Assembly: GCA_945875545.1 (NCBI GenBank)
Contig: CAMCKZ010000002.1
Span: 20,526 to 84,525, forward strand
Source: Polyangium aurulentum
GTDB taxonomy: Bacteria > Myxococcota_A > Polyangia > Polyangiales > Polyangiaceae
DNA length: 64,000 bases
Direction: 5' to 3'
The notes under the pieces are model-generated. The model worked only from the letters and a program-made list of their open reading frames with translations, was not told the DNA's origin and did no database searches. Shown piece by piece: positions 18,422 to 26,997 of this stretch (its first letter is position 1; each line of letters begins with the position of its first letter). A program made the translations under genes and the position numbers.

Positions 18422-21400
18422 TCGTCCTGAGCCGATTCGGGCTCGTTCTTGTTTGCCTTGCTGGCGTTGGTGCTCGAACCGGCGAGGCTCAGCGTTCCGC
18501 CCACGAGAACGGGAGGCATCTTCTCGTCAAGCCCGCGGCCGACGCGGTTTGGCGTTCCGCGAAGTTCGTCGATCACGTGGTATTCGCTCTTGTACTTGTC
18601 CGACAGCCACACTTCGCAGGCGCGGGAGTAGTCGTCGAAGTACTGGAATTTCACTGAGTAATCGAGGCACGTCTTGAGTGCAGGCTTCGCGTTGTTCGCC
18701 TTGAACGGCTCGGAAGCTCCGTCGAGGCTATCGAAGTAACGGGCGCGAACTTCGTCCCAGCTTACTTCCTCGACGGTACCGCATGCCGCCGCGCAGCCCT
18801 TTTGGTCCCACTCTTTTGGATACGGCGCACGACGGAAGTCGTCGACAAAATCGCCCCACATCAAACCAACGCGGGAGCCCGCCGCGATAACCCAGCGTGG
18901 TGGCGGCTCGGGCTGAAGATCAATAATCTTCTTGTATTCTGCAGCCACTTTTCCGATCGCTTCGGCCTTCTTTTTGTGCCACTCGACGACCTTCGTGTTG
19001 ATGTGCTTGAGGACGTCGTCCTTCTTGCCGGGTCCCTTGTATTCCGGGAACTTAAGGCCATCAACCAACGCCTGTTTCTCCTCTTCGGCGGCGTAAAAAT
19101 ACGCCTCTCCGACGGACGTAAGGGCCTTCGCCAAGCGCTTGCGACGCGACCCCTCCGGCTCGTCTTTGTACGAGTCGTCGATCTTCGCCATGCCCTCGGA
19201 CCCGTGGCCCCAAAGCTCGCGCACGAGCGCATATTCTTTACGGGCACTCGCGTCGACGACCTCGACGGGGACCATCTCGACGGACCGCTTCTCTTTGCGG
19301 CCAACAATCTTGATGATCGTGCGCTCGACCATTTTGGGTTTGGTCAGTTTGCGAAACACGCGAGCAAGGGTGGCATGCGCCTGCACGCGCACATCGATGG
19401 GGCCCTTGTCGATCTGGGTCATGCTGCCGCTAAGCGTGCTTTTCGCCCGGTCCCACTCTTCGCGGTCCGCGTAACGTGCGCCGAGGGCAAACGCGATGGC
19501 GGCGGCTTGAGCCGGCTTTGTGCTGCCAAACCGAGACTGAAATTCCTTCGCGTCGGCCACAGCTTTTTCGTCGTCGCCGAGACCGAGACGAAGAAGAACC
19601 GCGTCGCTCAAAGCCTTCTCGGACTCTTTGCCCTTCTGCGATGCGTACTTCTCGTAAAAGTCTGCAGCCGCATCGTAGACCGCAATGGCCTGGTAATTTC
19701 CGCCCAGTTTACGAATCGACTCCTTCGCGATTTCGGTGCCCGCAAGCCCGTAGCGCGCGTCCATCAGAATCTTGCGGACCTGAATCGAGTTCGCGACGAG
19801 CTTCGCCGCTTGGAACGATTCAGCTGCATTGTACACGATCTCTTCGATCTTTTCGCACTGCGAAACCTTGCCCTGCGAGAGCGCGGGTTCGCCGTAGGTC
19901 TTCCAAAGATCGAGGTAGGTGCGCGCGGAATCTTCGAACATTCGCAGGCGTTCTGGCGAACCATCGGGCTTGGTGGCCGCGAGTTTCGAGAGCTGCTCCG
20001 CCTTCAAGCGACGGATGTCGCATTGGATGCGCGTGAGGATGTCGCACTGCTCTTGGTTCTTCGTGTACTTGTCTGCGCCGCAGTAAAGCTCGATGAACTT
20101 CGGCACGTCAGTGGCCATTTCGTCGAAGCAGCTCGGGCGCACCGGATTTGAGTGCTCGCCAACCACGTTGACCGACTCAAGGTACAGCTGCGCGGCGAAA
20201 ATACCCGCATCGCTCTCTGGGTAATTCATCGCCACATCGCGGAAGGCCAGCGCGGCCTCTTCCCAGTGCTGCGTCTCAAAATAAGTGCGTGCGCGAGCGA
20301 ACTTAACCTCAACAACCTGGCTGATGGCGGCCGTATTTTCCTTCTTCGGCTGCACGTAGCAAACGTAGCGATCGAAGGCCTTGACCATCGACTGCTGGCC
20401 CTCGTTGAAGCCCTTGGAAGCGTACTTGGTGCTCGGATCAACCTCGGTCTTGGCCTTCTTGCCTTTTTCTTCTTTGACCTTCGCTTGGCCCGGAAGATTG
20501 CCCGATCCCTTGCGGTCCGACCCCTTCTCGTGGGTCAGCGCGTAGGTTTTTTGGTAGCAAAGTACCGCTGCAAACGCGGCCTCGGCGGCCTCGGGGGTTT
20601 TGGGATCTTCGTCGACGACGCGGTCAAACGCGGGCCCGCACTCTTGCCAATTTTGCTGAAAGTACAGCAGGTCTGCGACGTTGTACTTGAGCTTGTAGAT
20701 CGTCGGCCAGTCTTCGCGAACGAGCTTCGGGAACTCGAATTTGGCGAAGTCTTCGGGCTTAAAGGCTGCGATGGAGCGGGCGTAAAGTTGCGCTGCAAGC
20801 CCCATCGTTTTCGTGTCGCCGGTGCCACGCTGACCGTCGGAGCCGACGGCCTCAAGGTGCCACGCCATCGCCGACTCGGTCACGAGTTCAGCGGTGTGGT
20901 TGGCACATTCAAGCTTCGCTTTCGCGTCGTGTGTACCCGCCGCGAAGGCCTCTTGTGCCTTGAGCTGAACGTCGAGTTCGCTCACGATGAGAGGCTTATT
21001 TGCAGGATTTGCCGCCATCACCGCCTCGGTGATGTGGGTCTGGTATGCGCATACCAAGTTGCTCGCGCCGTCAAGCTTGAGGAGTTCTTTGTAGAGAACC
21101 TGGGCCTCCTTGTAGTGGCCCGTGTCGATGTAGTTTTGGCCGAGGTCGCCGAGCATACGAAGGGAGCGATCGTTCTTGCCGGCCTCGTCGCCGGAGACCC
21201 CGCGAAAGAATGCGAACGCTGCCTCGGGCTTTCCGGAGACCGCATACAGGGGAACGATGTCGCGCCGGGCAGACTCGGCGAGTTTGCTTGCGTTGGGCAT
21301 CTGCGCAAACGCCACGCCGTAGTCGATCGTCTTTTTGAACGCGTTCAGCGCCTTGGGGTAGTCGAGGTTGTTCCAGTGGACGTACGCGAGCTTGTACCAA

Positions 21401-22269
21401 GCATAGCCGAAAACCTTATTGCCCTGCTCCGGCTTGTACTCGATGACCTTCTTGTAAGCCTGCTCGGCCAAGCTCCATTTCGATGGGTCTCCAACGGCTT
21501 CGTTGAAGAAGAGTTCACCGAATGCCAAGTAAGCGTTGGGCGCGTATTTGCTGCCTGGGCGCGACTTGACGAGTTCCAAATAGATCTGCCGCGCGAGGTC
21601 GTTTTCGTTCCCCTGCTCGTGCTCGTACGCAAGGTAATAAAGCACCTCGTCGAGCTGCGGATAGTTCGCGTATTCCGTTTTAAGAGTCCCGTAATACTGT
21701 ATGGCTTTTTTGCGCGCGATCTCGAGTACGCGCTTCGTGCCATCGACCTCGGCCTGCTTTTTTGACGCCTTCGCGCCGTCGCCGGCCTTCTTTGCGTCAT
21801 CGCGGTCAACTTCGGCCTGGGTCTTTTCGCGAAAAGCGGCGGACTCAAGTTCAACGTACGATTCTGCAAGACGGCGCATGATCTGCGGACGGTCAGCGGC
21901 GTTCGATGGGGTTCGGCTGTACAGGCTTTCGATGCCAGCGATTTCGGTGGTCAGCATCGCGCGCGCGCGGGCCTTCAGTCGCGACGTTCTCTCGTCGCGT
22001 TGACCGGCGGTCATCTGCTCAGAGGGCGTGCCCACAGGCGGCCCCGAGTCGATGCGCTTCTTGCTCTCGACCGGCGGTGGGGCCGAGTGAAAGGCCATTT
22101 TTGGCTGCTTACCAGCGGCCGCCTGCGTGAAGCTCGAGGCATCTCCGCTCGGGCAAGAGGTGAGCTTTTCGCGGGCCGCGGGCATGATGCAAATATCGGC
22201 GGCTTGGGCAGCGCCGCCAACCGTGAGAGCGAAAGCGAGTCTTGAAAAAGTGCTCGAACGAAGGGTCAT
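18418..22269 (-). CDS. Large periplasmic TPR protein (1283 aa), GltD/AgmU/NfsD-like
   Basis: A signal peptide (MTLRSSTF, hydrophobic core, cut at AQA|AD near residue 23) sends this protein to the periplasm. The rest is a long helical TPR-like solenoid with Y-rich repeats (EVLYYLAYEHEQGNENDLARQIY; SLAEQAYKKVIEYKPEQGNKVFGYAWYKLAYVHWN; LYFQQNWQECGPAFDRVVDEDPKTPEAAEAA) and a Lys-rich stretch around residue 600. The size and place match GltD/AgmU of M. xanthus. It begins 2 bases after the stop of the GltC-like gene, and its stop overlaps the GltE-like start. An in-frame ATG five codons earlier would overlap the previous gene; the chosen start puts the signal peptide at the very N-terminus. Confidence 0.85.
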   Translation of the reverse strand: MTLRSSTFSRLAFALTVGGAAQAADICIMPAAREKLTSCPSGDASSFTQAAAGKQPKMAFHSAPPPVESKKRIDSGPPVGTPSEQMTAGQRDERTSRLKARARAMLTTEIAGIESLYSRTPSNAADRPQIMRRLAESYVELESAAFREKTQAEVDRDDAKKAGDGAKASKKQAEVDGTKRVLEIARKKAIQYYGTLKTEYANYPQLDEVLYYLAYEHEQGNENDLARQIYLELVKSRPGSKYAPNAYLAFGELFFNEAVGDPSKWSLAEQAYKKVIEYKPEQGNKVFGYAWYKLAYVHWNNLDYPKALNAFKKTIDYGVAFAQMPNASKLAESARRDIVPLYAVSGKPEAAFAFFRGVSGDEAGKNDRSLRMLGDLGQNYIDTGHYKEAQVLYKELLKLDGASNLVCAYQTHITEAVMAANPANKPLIVSELDVQLKAQEAFAAGTHDAKAKLECANHTAELVTESAMAWHLEAVGSDGQRGTGDTKTMGLAAQLYARSIAAFKPEDFAKFEFPKLVREDWPTIYKLKYNVADLLYFQQNWQECGPAFDRVVDEDPKTPEAAEAAFAAVLCYQKTYALTHEKGSDRKGSGNLPGQAKVKEEKGKKAKTEVDPSTKYASKGFNEGQQSMVKAFDRYVCYVQPKKENTAAISQVVEVKFARARTYFETQHWEEAALAFRDVAMNYPESDAGIFAAQLYLESVNVVGEHSNPVRPSCFDEMATDVPKFIELYCGADKYTKNQEQCDILTRIQCDIRRLKAEQLSKLAATKPDGSPERLRMFEDSARTYLDLWKTYGEPALSQGKVSQCEKIEEIVYNAAESFQAAKLVANSIQVRKILMDARYGLAGTEIAKESIRKLGGNYQAIAVYDAAADFYEKYASQKGKESEKALSDAVLLRLGLGDDEKAVADAKEFQSRFGSTKPAQAAAIAFALGARYADREEWDRAKSTLSGSMTQIDKGPIDVRVQAHATLARVFRKLTKPKMVERTIIKIVGRKEKRSVEMVPVEVVDASARKEYALVRELWGHGSEGMAKIDDSYKDEPEGSRRKRLAKALTSVGEAYFYAAEEEKQALVDGLKFPEYKGPGKKDDVLKHINTKVVEWHKKKAEAIGKVAAEYKKIIDLQPEPPPRWVIAAGSRVGLMWGDFVDDFRRAPYPKEWDQKGCAAACGTVEEVSWDEVRARYFDSLDGASEPFKANNAKPALKTCLDYSVKFQYFDDYSRACEVWLSDKYKSEYHVIDELRGTPNRVGRGLDEKMPPVLVGGTLSLAGSSTNASKANKNEPESAQDE
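18933..18943 (-). repeat. Dispersed motif TGCAGAATACA
   Basis: Exact copy on the minus strand, inside the GltD-like gene, read there as A-A-E-Y-K. Confidence 0.7.
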
Positions 22270-22271
22270 GA

Positions 22272-24008
22272 TCAGCGTCCGCATTTGGAGGTAATGGTCT
22301 GGCGGTAGAAGCCCAATTCGTCTCGCCAGAACTCGCCCTGGAATGGCCACACGACGTGTTCCGCATCGGCAACAACGATGTTTCTCTGGGACTCGGTCTC
22401 GCTCACCTGTGCGTCGACCAAGGCCTGCTCAAGCTGGTTTCGCTGCGCGGCCAAGACGTCGATAACGATTTTGTCGGTGTTGCGAAGTTGCTCGCCGATT
22501 TCGTCGAGGTTGCGGCGAAAGCGCTCACGCGCAAGCTTGCCAACGCCTTGCACCGCAAGGGTGCGGGCGAGTTCCACGTTGTCTTTGATGTCGCTCCCGA
22601 GTCCGCTCTTTCGCAGTTCGGCGGGCATTTCCGCGAGGCGAGCGGTCTCGTCGTCGAGCATCTTGACGTAGTCGAGGAAGCGCAAAATCTGACGGTCGCC
22701 GAGGGCCAGCTCCACGACGGGCCGCACATGCGGGGCCAGGGCCGTCGAGCCCGCGCGCACTTGCACAAGAAACTTCTCGAGCGGTTCGTCGGTGCCGTCT
22801 GGGTACGTGGCGACGAGCGTGGTGAGCTCGTCGGAGATGGGTTTGTACTTCGCTTGAATCTTCGCGGCGACGGTCTGCGCGTCTTCGAATTGGCAGTTCG
22901 AGAAGTAGATAACGGCCTTGAGAACCTGACCCTCGGGGAAGTACGATTTCGGGAAGTACGGTGCCTCAATGGTGTGCACATTACCAAGCGCATGCGAATA
23001 ATCGCCCGCCATGTAATACGCCCACGACTCTTCAAAAAGAGCCTCAAGCCAGTACTCGCTGTCGTCGTCGACGAGGTTCCAATATTTTACCGCGGCCGAT
23101 AGCTTTGAGGAGTCAACGGTGGGCGCGTTGGTCACGTCGTCGACGCGAACCGATGCGGAATAATACGTGCGCGCCATCGACAAATACGCGAGGTCTTTGA
23201 GGCGCGATCCATCGTCGCCGCCCTGGCCTTCTTCAACCGCACCGACGATGCGTTGAAACGCTTGGACCGCGGGCACGCTCTTGCGCTGCTGTACGAAGGA
23301 AACGCCGCTAAAAAACTGCGCTTGAACGTAATATTTCGAGCGACGATCGACCTTTCCAAAAAGGAGCAGCGCTTCGTCCCACAGGCGATTGCGGTATTTG
23401 TACCGCCCCATCAGGTAGCTCAGCTCCCAGTACAGGTCTTGTTGCTCGGGGTTGTTAAACCGCTCAATGGCGGCGTCGTCGTACTTGCCAACGCGCTCCA
23501 CAATATCGGCCGGCTCGGGCAAATCGGTGGCCAGTTTGGCAAGCCAAAGAAGTGTTTCTTGGTACTTCGGGTGCGACCTATTTTCAGCAATTTCGCTGAA
23601 GATTGCGTACGAGTGCTGATAGAGCTTGACGTAGTAAAGTGCCTTCGCGAGGTTGAAGCGCGCCTCGTCTCGGTTCTCTTGCGTGTCGCCGGCTTCGCCC
23701 TTGGAAACGCGGTCAAGAAGAACCGCCGCATCGGCGTACTTTCCGTCGTTGAAGAGGCGTTTTCCCTGGGCACCAAGCTCCGTCAGTTGCCCCGCCTCGA
23801 CGGCTACAACCGCCTCTTGGCGCTTCTTTCTCTTCTTCTTGCCAGTGGCCTCGGGTGCCGCGTCGGCAGCCGGCGCGCTTGCCACGGGCTCTTTTGAAGC
23901 GGACGAATCGCCCCCGCCGCGGCGTGACTTTCGCTGCGCAAAGGCATCGGATTGGACGGCCAAGAGAGAAGCCGCGACAAGAAATAGGCGGGCTATAGGC
24001 GTTCGCAT
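22272..24008 (-). CDS. Periplasmic TPR protein, GltC/NfsC-like
   Basis: 578 residues beginning MRTPIARLFLVAAS with a signal peptide cut near AFAQ (residue ~25), then an Arg/Lys/Ala-rich linker and a basic KKKRKKRQ patch. TPR-like helices follow (AQGKRLFNDGKYADAAVLLDRV; QDLYWELSYLMGRYKYRNRLWDEALLLFGKV; YWLEALFEESWAYYMAGDYSHALG). The C-terminus has a coiled-coil stretch (~470-540) and ends WPFQGEFWRDELGFYRQ and a terminal cysteine region, which I associate with GltC/NfsC proteins. AGGAA lies 5-8 bases before the ATG; a TTG six codons earlier is less likely. First gene of the minus-strand cluster, with a 274-base divergent region ahead of it. Confidence 0.83.
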   Translation of the reverse strand: MRTPIARLFLVAASLLAVQSDAFAQRKSRRGGGDSSASKEPVASAPAADAAPEATGKKKRKKRQEAVVAVEAGQLTELGAQGKRLFNDGKYADAAVLLDRVSKGEAGDTQENRDEARFNLAKALYYVKLYQHSYAIFSEIAENRSHPKYQETLLWLAKLATDLPEPADIVERVGKYDDAAIERFNNPEQQDLYWELSYLMGRYKYRNRLWDEALLLFGKVDRRSKYYVQAQFFSGVSFVQQRKSVPAVQAFQRIVGAVEEGQGGDDGSRLKDLAYLSMARTYYSASVRVDDVTNAPTVDSSKLSAAVKYWNLVDDDSEYWLEALFEESWAYYMAGDYSHALGNVHTIEAPYFPKSYFPEGQVLKAVIYFSNCQFEDAQTVAAKIQAKYKPISDELTTLVATYPDGTDEPLEKFLVQVRAGSTALAPHVRPVVELALGDRQILRFLDYVKMLDDETARLAEMPAELRKSGLGSDIKDNVELARTLAVQGVGKLARERFRRNLDEIGEQLRNTDKIVIDVLAAQRNQLEQALVDAQVSETESQRNIVVADAEHVVWPFQGEFWRDELGFYRQTITSKCGR

Positions 24009-24282
24009 GAGGTTCCTAGGCGACAACAGTCAAGACGGAAGCGCGGCGGTCGAACGGGACGGCCGCTGCCAACGTCGGTCGTGGGAATGCTAGGAATCTT
24101 GGCGCGAAACTGTCAAGCGTCGCTGTGAGTCTCGAAAGATGTTCGAGTGAGGGCGGATACTTGCCGTGTGATGCGACCATTGCCCGTCGGGCCGCGAAAC
24201 GCTTGACGAGGCCTGAATCACCTCACTACGGTGCCCGGTGCGGGTGGCTCTTTTGGGCCCTTCCGAACCCGCGTTCTGCACG
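24009..24282. promoter_or_regulatory. Divergent intergenic region between the GltC-like gene and the lipoprotein gene
   Basis: 274 bases with no gene. It must carry the promoter(s) for the minus-strand cluster and for the plus-strand lipoprotein/YraN/FtsY/barrel genes. No confident -35/-10 or -24/-12 (GG-N10-GC) pair was found by eye. Confidence 0.4.
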
Positions 24283-24855
24283 ATGATTCGCAAGTTCGTC
24301 GCTCTATCCGGCACGGCCGTCCTCCTTGGTTCCCTTTCTGCCCTTGGCTGCACAGCCTCGGGGGTAGGAGATCCCTGTACCCCTGAGTCCGAGTATAAGC
24401 CCGATTTTCCAGGGTTTAGTCAAAAGGAGGTCAACGTCGAGTCTGGGAGTTTCCAGTGCCAGACGCGCGTTTGCCTCGTGAACCACTTTCAAGGGCGCAC
24501 CACGTGTCCTTATGGTAATACCGACAAGGCTTGCAAAATTCCTGGCACCGCCGAGGGTTCGGCGCCTGTGAGTGTTCCCGTTGCGCCGTCGTGCGTCAAC
24601 CGCAACGCCGCGAAGTCCGTCTACTGTTCGTGCCGCTGCGCCGATGTGGCGGGCCGCACCGACGACGGCGCGAATTACTGCAAGTGCGGCGACGGCTTCA
24701 CCTGCACGCAGCTCGTGACGGCGATCGAAACCGCGGAGCGCGGCCTCACGGGGGCGTACTGCATCAAAGCAGGCACCACGTACTCCGACACCGACGATAG
24801 CTGCCTGAAGTGCGATTCCACCAAGAACGACTGCGGTTCGGTAACCGGCAGGTGA
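24283..24855 (+). CDS. Cysteine-rich lipoprotein
   Basis: 190 residues starting MIRKFVALSG with a lipobox LSALGC (cysteine at residue ~23). The mature part has about 18 cysteines, many in pairs (CSCRCADV, CKCGDGFTC, CLKCDSTKNDC), suggesting a disulfide-rich surface protein. I recognise no family beyond the general type of Cys-rich myxobacterial lipoproteins. In M. xanthus an outer-membrane lipoprotein (GltK) is encoded next to gltB and gltA; this gene is separated from the barrels here by yraN and ftsY, so that match is only a suggestion. The start at the ATG just before the signal is favoured over an upstream GTG frame. Confidence 0.75.
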   Translation: MIRKFVALSGTAVLLGSLSALGCTASGVGDPCTPESEYKPDFPGFSQKEVNVESGSFQCQTRVCLVNHFQGRTTCPYGNTDKACKIPGTAEGSAPVSVPVAPSCVNRNAAKSVYCSCRCADVAGRTDDGANYCKCGDGFTCTQLVTAIETAERGLTGAYCIKAGTTYSDTDDSCLKCDSTKNDCGSVTGR

Positions 24856-25046
24856 CGGTCTGTGCCGTCGCCGCACGCTCTGACAGCGGCTTGAGCGGTG
24901 CCCTCAGCAACAGCGGGCGCCCCGAAATCCTCAGGGACGCATCGACCAGGACGCGCACCACGCTGGCGCGCGATGGAGTGGGGTCTCGGCGGGCTGCAGA
25001 CCGTATTCGTTGCTCCGCGTGCCCAAACCCTGGGGGAGGCGGCGTT

Positions 25047-25505
25047 TTGCAGCGCATTTCCAGCCCGAAGCCCGCCGCCCGCGGGTCACTCGGCAGTCTG
25101 TCGGCGACCGTGGGCCGCATCGGCGAAATTGTGGCCCGCGATTTTCTCTGGGCGAACGATCACCGCGTTGTCGCGACGAATGCGCGTGTCGGTCACGACG
25201 AGCTCGACATCATTTCGCTGGATCCACGTGGCACCCTGGTTTTTACCGAGGTTCGCAGTTACCGCAAACGCTCTCCCAATCACGCCACGGGCCTCGCCAC
25301 CCTGCGCGGTGCCAAGCTTGAACGGTGGGGCCGCGCTGCCCGAGCCTGGCATCGTATGCATGCAGAATACACGGGTCACGCGTGCCGCTTCGACGCCATC
25401 GCGGTCGACCTCGCGGGGCCTGCCCGGGTCAGTCATGTCCGCGGCGTTTTTCTAGCGTTTCGTGGAATGCAAGACCTTTCGAACCTTTTGGACGCTTACC
25501 GATGA
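25047..25505 (+). CDS. YraN/UPF0102-family nuclease-like protein, TTG start
   Basis: About 152 residues. The conserved block is GRIGEIVARDFL, then HDELDIISLDPRGTLVFTEVRS, matching the UPF0102 pattern GEiDli...fvEVK (an endonuclease-like fold). The family's catalytic E-L-D and E-V core is present, with R in place of the usual K. The start is a TTG preceded by GGGGGAGG at a 7-base spacing; the frame is open further upstream but runs into the lipoprotein gene and gives a long unrelated leader. Its stop overlaps the ftsY start (ATGA). Confidence 0.75.
   Translation: MQRISSPKPAARGSLGSLSATVGRIGEIVARDFLWANDHRVVATNARVGHDELDIISLDPRGTLVFTEVRSYRKRSPNHATGLATLRGAKLERWGRAARAWHRMHAEYTGHACRFDAIAVDLAGPARVSHVRGVFLAFRGMQDLSNLLDAYR
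25361..25371 (+). repeat. Dispersed motif TGCAGAATACA
   Basis: Exact copy inside the YraN-like gene, read as H-A-E-Y-T. Confidence 0.7.
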
Positions 25506-26896
25506 CGCCCGCAGTTATCGCCGTCGTTTTGGCGCTCGTCCTCATCATTGGCGGATTCATTATCGCCAACCAGCGCGGCCAGCTCGCCGCTGGGCCACGC
25601 TCCCGCGGGGACGGTCCCAAGCCGCCACCCCCGGTTCAAGCCCCTGCGACTTTGCTCGCCTCCGACGGCGCTGGCGTGCCTGGCGTGCCTGGCCTACCTG
25701 GCCTACCCGGCACGGCTGGCACGCCTGGGCGAGGGTCCGAGGGCACGCCGCCCGCCTTGGACCTCCTCAATCCCGTCATTCCAGCCGCAGGCCGACTCCC
25801 GGCCGACGCCCACGCCGCCCACCCGCCAGTGCCAACGGCAAGGGCCGCCGGTACGCCCGCCGCGCCCGTTGGAGACGACCTGGGGTCGCTCCCATCGATT
25901 GCCATTCAGATGGCCGCATCCACGGCGCGCCTCAGTATTCCCGCTGGTTCGGCCAGAGAGGTTGAGGGCTTGCGCCGCCGACTGGCTGCCCCCCGCGGCG
26001 GGTTCATGGCCCGACTTGCAGCCCTGTTTCGAGGCAAGGCCGACATCGATCCGAGCGTGTGGGAACGCATGGAAGACGTCCTGTTGTCAAGCGATGTTGG
26101 CATCGCGACTACGAATCGCCTGATCCAGTCGACGCGGCTCGCCGTCGAAGCGGAGCGCGTAACAGACGCCGCATCGGTTTGGCGTATTCTCAAGACCGAG
26201 GCCCATGCCATTTTGGCCATCGAGCCGAAACGGGCGCTCGTCGAAGACGGGAAAACCAATTGTTTCCTGCTCGTCGGCGTCAACGGTGCGGGAAAAACCA
26301 CCACAATCGGCAAACTTGCCACCCGGTGGAAAACCGACGGTCGCACGGTCATCCTCGGCGCGGCGGACACGTTTCGCGCCGCCGCCGTGGCTCAGCTTGA
26401 AGCCTGGGGACGCCGCATCGGGGTCACGGTTGTCAAGGGAAAAGACGGCGCCGATCCCGCCAGCGTTGCCTTTGAGGCAACAAAAAAAGGGGTTGACGAC
26501 GGGGCGCAGGTTGTGCTGGTCGACACCGCGGGCAGACTCCAGACGAAGCAGCCGCTGATGGACGAGCTTCGCAAAATTCACAAGTCCATGGGCAAGGCCC
26601 TTGAGGGCGCGCCGCACGAAACGCTGCTGGTCCTCGATGCCACCACGGGGCAAAACGCTTTGCAGCAGGCGCTACTTTTTCGTGAGGCGGCGCCTCTTAC
26701 GGGCATCGTTCTTACGAAGCTCGACGGCACCGCCAAAGGCGGCATTATTCTGGCGATCTGCGCGGAGCTCCAGCTTCCTGTGCGGTTTGTGGGCCTCGGC
26801 GAGCGCGCCGACGACCTTCGCACGTTTCACGCAAACGACTTCGTCGAGGCGCTCTTTGGCGACGATCCTTCATCGGCACCGGAGATCTCCGCATGA
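25502..26896 (+). CDS. ftsY: FtsY, signal recognition particle receptor GTPase
   Basis: 464 residues. The first ~20 residues are a membrane helix (PAVIAVVLALVLIIGGFII). A Pro/Gly/Ala-rich linker follows with a collagen-like run at ~59-76 (GVPGVPGLPGLPGTAGTPG). The NG GTPase domain starts near residue 160: helical N domain, G1 GVNGAGKTTT, then DTFRAAA, G3 DTAGR, G4 TKLDG and a closing GLGERADDL. Role: docking of SRP-ribosome complexes at the SecYEG channel. A transmembrane anchor instead of the E. coli acidic A domain is common outside gammaproteobacteria. Overlaps yraN at its start and the first ATG of the beta-barrel frame at its end. Confidence 0.95.
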   Translation: MTPAVIAVVLALVLIIGGFIIANQRGQLAAGPRSRGDGPKPPPPVQAPATLLASDGAGVPGVPGLPGLPGTAGTPGRGSEGTPPALDLLNPVIPAAGRLPADAHAAHPPVPTARAAGTPAAPVGDDLGSLPSIAIQMAASTARLSIPAGSAREVEGLRRRLAAPRGGFMARLAALFRGKADIDPSVWERMEDVLLSSDVGIATTNRLIQSTRLAVEAERVTDAASVWRILKTEAHAILAIEPKRALVEDGKTNCFLLVGVNGAGKTTTIGKLATRWKTDGRTVILGAADTFRAAAVAQLEAWGRRIGVTVVKGKDGADPASVAFEATKKGVDDGAQVVLVDTAGRLQTKQPLMDELRKIHKSMGKALEGAPHETLLVLDATTGQNALQQALLFREAAPLTGIVLTKLDGTAKGGIILAICAELQLPVRFVGLGERADDLRTFHANDFVEALFGDDPSSAPEISA

Positions 26897-26997
26897 CGAC
26901 CGAGTCAAGCATTCATGGGGCCCACCAGACGCCCGGGCCAATTGGCGCGGAAACGGAACAATTTCACCGTGCGCGAACGACAGAGGAGTGCTCGACG

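Noticed and set aside
18802..21765. Plus-strand frames of 449 and 537 codons opposite the GltD-like gene
   Set aside because: No domains or signals; the minus strand carries a TPR protein with a signal peptide across the same region.
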